From Bidens hawaiensis (lineage: Eukaryota; Streptophyta; Magnoliopsida; Asterales; Asteraceae): a stretch of 64,000 nucleotides of DNA. The position numbers and the translations under genes are program-made. Positions 60,080 to 64,000 of this stretch are shown in pieces (position 1 is the first letter of the stretch; each line of letters begins with the position of its first letter). The stretch is from contig JAIQDT010003825.1 of NCBI GenBank assembly GCA_021521415.1, forward strand, positions 124,001 to 188,000. The letters are read 5' to 3'. The notes below the pieces were generated by a model. That model had not been told where the DNA came from. It did no database searches and saw nothing but the letters and a program-made list of their open reading frames with translations.

Positions 60080-60820
60080 ATGGCTCTGGATAACGAGACC
60101 AAATCGCCTGCAGTTGAAGTATATGATGATGCTGAAAATATCAAAACCGAAAAAGAGTCAAAAGTTGAGAACTTGACTGAAAATATTGAGGACCAAAAGG
60201 TTGCTGAGAAAAAAGAAATTGCCGAAACAGTGGCTGAGATTATCGAAAAGAACGTAGATGAAGCAGTTGTTGCAAAAGAGCCTGTTGCGTCTGTTGTCGA
60301 AAAGAAACACGAGGAACTAAATGTGATAGAAGAAAATAAAGAAAAAGACCCAATGGTTTCTGTAGAAGATCCCGTTGTTGTTTTTGCGGATGGGGATGCT
60401 ATGAAGAAAGAGGCTGAGATTAAAGAAAAATCGAAAGATGAGTGTGCTAAAGAAACCTTCGTACCCTTAACGATTGACGAGTACGCAACGGATGTTGAAA
60501 CAGTTGATGAAGTTTCTGCTGATAATGGGAAACAAGGCACCATGGAAAATAGAGGAATACACGAAACTGCGACCAAATCGCCAGATCCTGAAAAACCTAC
60601 AATGGAAAATGTAAGAGGTGAATCAAAAGAAGAGAAAACAGTGGATGAAACAAAATTAAAAGAGTCTAAAGAAGAAGATAAAACTAGTCCAAAGCAATCA
60701 ATCACTCTAATTGGGAAAGTAAAGAAATCATTCATGAAAGCTAAGAAAGCCATCACTTTCACTGGGAAAAATAACACCAACACTAAGACTCCGGAAACCA
60801 AAGAAGACGAGAAGGCATAA
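60080..60820 (+). CDS. Lys/Glu-rich protein, probable host gene
   Basis: 246 codons from ATG 60080 (MALDNETKSPAVE; G at -3 and +4). The frame is open upstream to 60011 (SKPAGVIVGGIETKV), so an upstream exon is possible. Composition is dominated by E, K, V, D and T, with long acidic helical stretches. The C-terminus is basic and amphipathic (IGKVKKSFMKAKKAITFTGK), then Thr/Lys-rich. No domain is recognised, and no signal peptide or membrane helix. The base composition is less AT-rich than its surroundings and no retroelement motif is near, which favours a host gene. Such basic C-terminal helices in plant acidic proteins may bind membranes or anionic partners, but that is a guess. Confidence 0.6.
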   Translation: MALDNETKSPAVEVYDDAENIKTEKESKVENLTENIEDQKVAEKKEIAETVAEIIEKNVDEAVVAKEPVASVVEKKHEELNVIEENKEKDPMVSVEDPVVVFADGDAMKKEAEIKEKSKDECAKETFVPLTIDEYATDVETVDEVSADNGKQGTMENRGIHETATKSPDPEKPTMENVRGESKEEKTVDETKLKESKEEDKTSPKQSITLIGKVKKSFMKAKKAITFTGKNNTNTKTPETKEDEKA

Positions 60821-60829
60821 TATGGAGTG

Positions 60830-61680
60830 AACTGGTATCTGTTTTAGGATCCATACAGTATTGTGTGTATAATAGTCTGATTATGTGTTTGTTATAAACA
60901 GGACACAGTTTAATTTTTAACTAGGTAGCATATGTATAACCGACGCATTGCGCTAGGATGATGTTTTTGGCAATCGTATAGCTTATCAACTTGTCCAGCG
61001 CCGTTGCAAGTCGAGGTGAACGATCAATGCCTGGTTACGGCAACTGAAAATAAACCCCAAAAAGAAGTTCATTAACGCCCAAATACAACAAAATAAGATA
61101 ACAAAAACCGCACGTTGTGGAGACGGGAGAACCGACACAAATTCGGTTGGTATCGGGTTACGGCACATAAAGAAAAGCAAACAATTAAATTCATCCACAC
61201 ACAAATAAAAAAATTTAACATATTTAAAATACACTATGGTAAACAAAAATTGATTGACAAACATTTTTTAACTAGTTGATGTCTTGAAAAATTTAATAAG
61301 TCAACAAGTTGTTTTCAAAAATCAATCCCACACTTGCTCTACATCCACTTCAAAAAAATTGACTAAGGCAACATTTATTTTACAAAAAAAGTTTGCATTA
61401 GATCTAATGCATCCTTTTTGTTACCTAATGCAATTGTTTCTTTTCAATACAATATTTTTAAAAGGTTGCATTTGAAAAAACAGTTGTTTTATGTAATAAA
61501 AAGGTAGTATCATGTCTAATGCAATTGTTTTTGTAAACTAAGTGTTGCGTTTGGCTAAATTTTTTAGTAGTGGTTGTACAAAAACCTCACGTTGTGGTAG
61601 CAAACTCACACGAGTTCCGCCAGTATCGGATTAAAGAACCGAAAGTAAAGCATTTGAGTAAGAAGGATTTAAGATGACCC
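60830..61680. other. No gene recognised; one diverged direct repeat
   Basis: 3' flank of the gene at 60080. A segment near 61098 (ACAAAAACCGCACGTTGTGG) recurs near 61577 (ACAAAAACCTCACGTTGTGG), each followed by related CCGACA/TATCGG text of about 45 bp. The pair could be ends or internal repeats of a small transposon, unproven. Confidence 0.5.
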
Positions 61681-61958
61681 TTACGGCTGATCGGCCGCGA
61701 CATTCGCTTTCCTAGGATGGTAACGAATTTCGCAATTGTAAACACTTAACAACTCGGCCCATTGTCTTGGTCTCATATTGAGGTCCTTTTGGTCAATGAT
61801 GTGTTGCAAGCTATTATGGTTAATGAATACCACACACTTCGTTTTGTAAAGGTGGTGTCTGCAAATCTTCAAGGAAAACACGACCGCACCAAATTCAAGG
61901 TCGTGCGTCGTGTAACTTTTTTCATAAATCTTGAGTTGACATGAGGCACAAGCAATGA
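61681..61958 (-). pseudogene. Gypsy RNase H fragment (Tekay-like)
   Basis: A frame of about 93 residues: VIACASCQLKIYEKSYTTHD, LEFGAVVFSLKI, CVVFINHNSLQHIIDQKDLN and CEIRYHPRKANVAAD. It matches the middle of the Tekay RNase H (compare the element at 20 kb). The Asp of TDHKSLQ is Asn here. It is cut on the right by the LTR beginning at 61963 and on the left at about 61690. Confidence 0.85.
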
Positions 61959-61962
61959 CTGA

Positions 61963-63868
61963 TGTGTTGTAAAACACACTTATTTTCCGCATCATTTATC
62001 ATGGTTTTAGTCGCTTTTATATATAATATTTAATGTTTCTTAACTTGTTTTAGTATGGTCTTACATAATTATATATTTTGTAGGGTGCGTTTTTAAAGAA
62101 GAAAATAACCGAGTTTTTGCAAGACTTAACAGACCTTTTTTATCAAATCTTGAAGAACCAAGTTGAAGCCCCACCCAAACCCACTAGTAGAAACCCTTAC
62201 ATATTATTATATATTATAACATAAAAAAATGAAACCCTAAGCACCTATCTCTTGTCTGGTCGGCATTTTGGAGAAACAAAGAGAAAAAAGTATAAAACAT
62301 TAAAAGGTTTTGGTCAAACCTTGCGTGTGGCAGATTATTGTGCAAGAAAATAATATTATACCAAGTAGGTAGGCGAGAAAATGGGCATCAAGGAAAACAA
62401 AAAGAAAAAATAATATAACCTCTCCAATTGTTCCGATCGGAATCAATAAAAGAAGAAGAAGAAGAAGAAGAAGAAGAAGAAGAAGAAAATTATTTTTTGA
62501 GCTTCTTGAGATCAAAGGAAGAAGAAGGAAGCCAGGGTAAATCGGGACAGCAGTTAGGGTCGATTTTACTTCATATTTCTCAGTCACATTTGATAGTATA
62601 CCACTCGTAAACTTGCTTTCTTGTTTATGTTCATAATTATATTGACATTGGTCTGTAAAGTTAATTGTTTTGCCAATAAGATAAGGATTAAGGTGTGTTT
62701 GATTATCCTTGATTGTGGATTGAGTTTTATTATGATTTGGTTGAGTATTATGGTTGTTATTTTAAGTGTTTGCTGCTGTCCAAAAATTATGAACGGCTAA
62801 ACTTCATTGTTCTATCTAGGTTAGATGATTATTGTTCGGTTTTGACGAGTTAGATGGAATGTTTGATTAATATGACTTGAATTGCTATGAAAGTTTGGTT
62901 TAATGATGAATTAGGTTGTGTTTAGTGGCTGCCATGTTTTTGATATTATCTCATAATATCGTGCTTCGATTAGTTGAATTGGTTTTGATTGATAGTTGCA
63001 TGTTCAAGTCTTTACTTTGTGTTTAGAGTTTGTTTGCGGTAGGAACGACCGTAAGGTTTCGTTGAGATTGTTAATTGAAATAGGTCATTGGGTAGCAACT
63101 TATTAGAGACCTAGAGGTGATAGGAAGTAAAGTCGTCACATAGCTTTTGCTTGTTAGGATTAGGATTGTGCGAAAGTGGGTTCAGTTCTTGTCGACTTTG
63201 GGATCGTGAGCGATTAGTTGACCTAGTTTATGTTAAACCAAATTTTTCCTCTATCCTTGGTTGAGTAGTATTCGTTTCCATTAGGGTCGTGTGTCGGTGA
63301 GTCCGAGAGGAGAGTCGGCATTAGAACACATTAGCATTCGTTTCCCGGTTTGTTCTTAAAATCAATTAAGCGTAAGTTAGGGCTTGCTAGTGAGACCAAG
63401 AGGTGATCTAGCTTTCTTGAGCGAACCTTAGTTGTGTCGTCTTTAGATACCGATGTCGTGAGATCATTCAATCCATTAGCTTGTTAGACTGTCAATTTGA
63501 TTCTTGCCTAGGTAGACGTTTTCTCCATTGTCTGTAAAAGTCAGTTAAATCTCCAAGTTAGAAAAGTTTTGTCGATTAGTTCCGTTAGTTTGGTTAAGTT
63601 AAGTTTATTTATTTAGTCAAAGTAATTTAGGTCAAGTATTTTAATTTATTAAAAATCAATTAAAAAAATATTATTCTTAGTAAGGTCTAGGGTTTAGTGA
63701 TCATAGGCGTTTTCATGTGTCCTTGTGTTCGATACTCGGACTTCTTAGTTCTATATTACTTACGATCGATACACTTGCCGGTTGTGTGTGGTTTTATTAG
63801 GAAAATCCGTTTTAATATTTAAAGCTTAATTTTGAGTCCCGTAGAAAGAAACACCCTTTAGACACACA
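61963..63868 (+). mobile_element. 5' LTR of a second Athila element (+)
   Basis: Starts TGTGTTGT directly after the interrupted RNase H fragment and ends GACACACA, ten bases before an Athila-type PBS. About 1906 bp. TATA-like ATTATATATTATA at about 62200 precedes a leader with GAAACCCTAAGC. A (GAA)n run lies at 62450-62488. The borders are my best reading; no second LTR is available to check. Confidence 0.65.
62450..62488. repeat. (GAA)n microsatellite
   Basis: About twelve GAA units in the transcribed part of the LTR. Confidence 0.95.
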
Positions 63869-63877
63869 TTATGTTTT

Positions 63878-63895
63878 TGGCACCGTTGCCGGGGA
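63878..63895 (+). other. Athila-type primer-binding site
   Basis: TGGCACCGTTGCCGGGGA, one change from the tRNA-Asp-type PBS of Athila elements. The internal region starts here and leaves the window at 64000, with no gag codons recognised yet. Confidence 0.9.
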
Positions 63896-64000
63896 CACGG
63901 TTTGAGGCGTATTAAGAATGACTCGAGTTAGGACCTACCTTGTTTGCTAATTGTTTTTCTTTTGCTTTGTTTATTAGTAAAAATATTTTAGCTGATTTTA

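Noticed and set aside
60028..60801. 257-codon minus-strand frame, Ser/Phe/Val-rich
   Set aside because: It is the antisense of the Lys/Glu-rich gene; its composition follows from the complement of GAA/AAG codons.
62300..62610. Leu-rich membrane-like frame and Glu-rich frame at the (GAA)n run
   Set aside because: Both arise from translating the trinucleotide repeat in the LTR.

Overview
This is a plant nuclear window: AT-rich, with no operons and no bacterial genes, and filled almost wholly by LTR retrotransposons nested in one another, plus a decayed endogenous pararetrovirus. The lineages (Tekay/Del chromovirus, Athila, Tat with archaeal-type RNase H, SIRE-like copia) and the integrated caulimovirus-like genome are typical of eudicots. 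I suspect a large-genome Asteraceae species, but the family is an inference.

Layout. 1-420: 5' end of a minus-strand gene (TATA box, leader intron, first 13 codons) leaving the window. 540-2190: promoter-distal repeats, including an 80-bp hairpin array. 4288-5343: copia pol fragment (-). 5452-7453: 3' end of a plus-strand retroelement (unknown 474-codon ORF, polypurine tract, hairpin-rich LTR) inserted into the RT of a minus-strand Athila element whose degenerate pol, gag, tRNA-Asp-type PBS and 2.4-kb LTR fill 7454-13879. 13960-29397: a solo LTR (TSD TGAGT) split by a young full-length Tekay chromovirus (15276-28011, intact 1573-codon gag-pol plus an extra upstream ORF). The Tekay element is flanked by a 526-bp direct duplication of its target instead of the usual 5 bp. 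30245-36628: a gag-only, pol-less element (TSD CAATT) of the same LTR family as that solo LTR; its right LTR is a mosaic with an unrelated LTR. 36871-49847: a 5'-truncated Tat element (+) with gag, protease, RT, two RNases H, integrase, a spliced antisense gene and a 3' LTR, interrupted by a 3.7-kb solo LTR (TSD AAAAA). 49848-56200: an endogenous caulimovirus-like genome (-) in the order MP, small ORFs, CP, Pol, TAV, with every frame broken. 56750-58260: 5' end of a copia element (-). 60080-60820: a probable host gene for a Lys/Glu-rich protein. 61681-61958: gypsy RNase H scrap. 61963-64000: 5' LTR and PBS of another Athila element (+), whose coding part lies beyond the window.

Only the Tekay element looks recently active: its LTRs differ by roughly half a percent by eye plus one 36-bp repeat copy, and its ORF is uninterrupted. 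The host-gene candidates are the partial gene at the left edge and the gene at 60 kb. The most unusual points are the long target duplication of the Tekay insertion, its tail-anchor-like pre-gag ORF lying between a good splice donor and acceptor, the GGATCC-studded Tat element with its antisense gene, the hairpin arrays in several LTRs, and the pararetrovirus copy.
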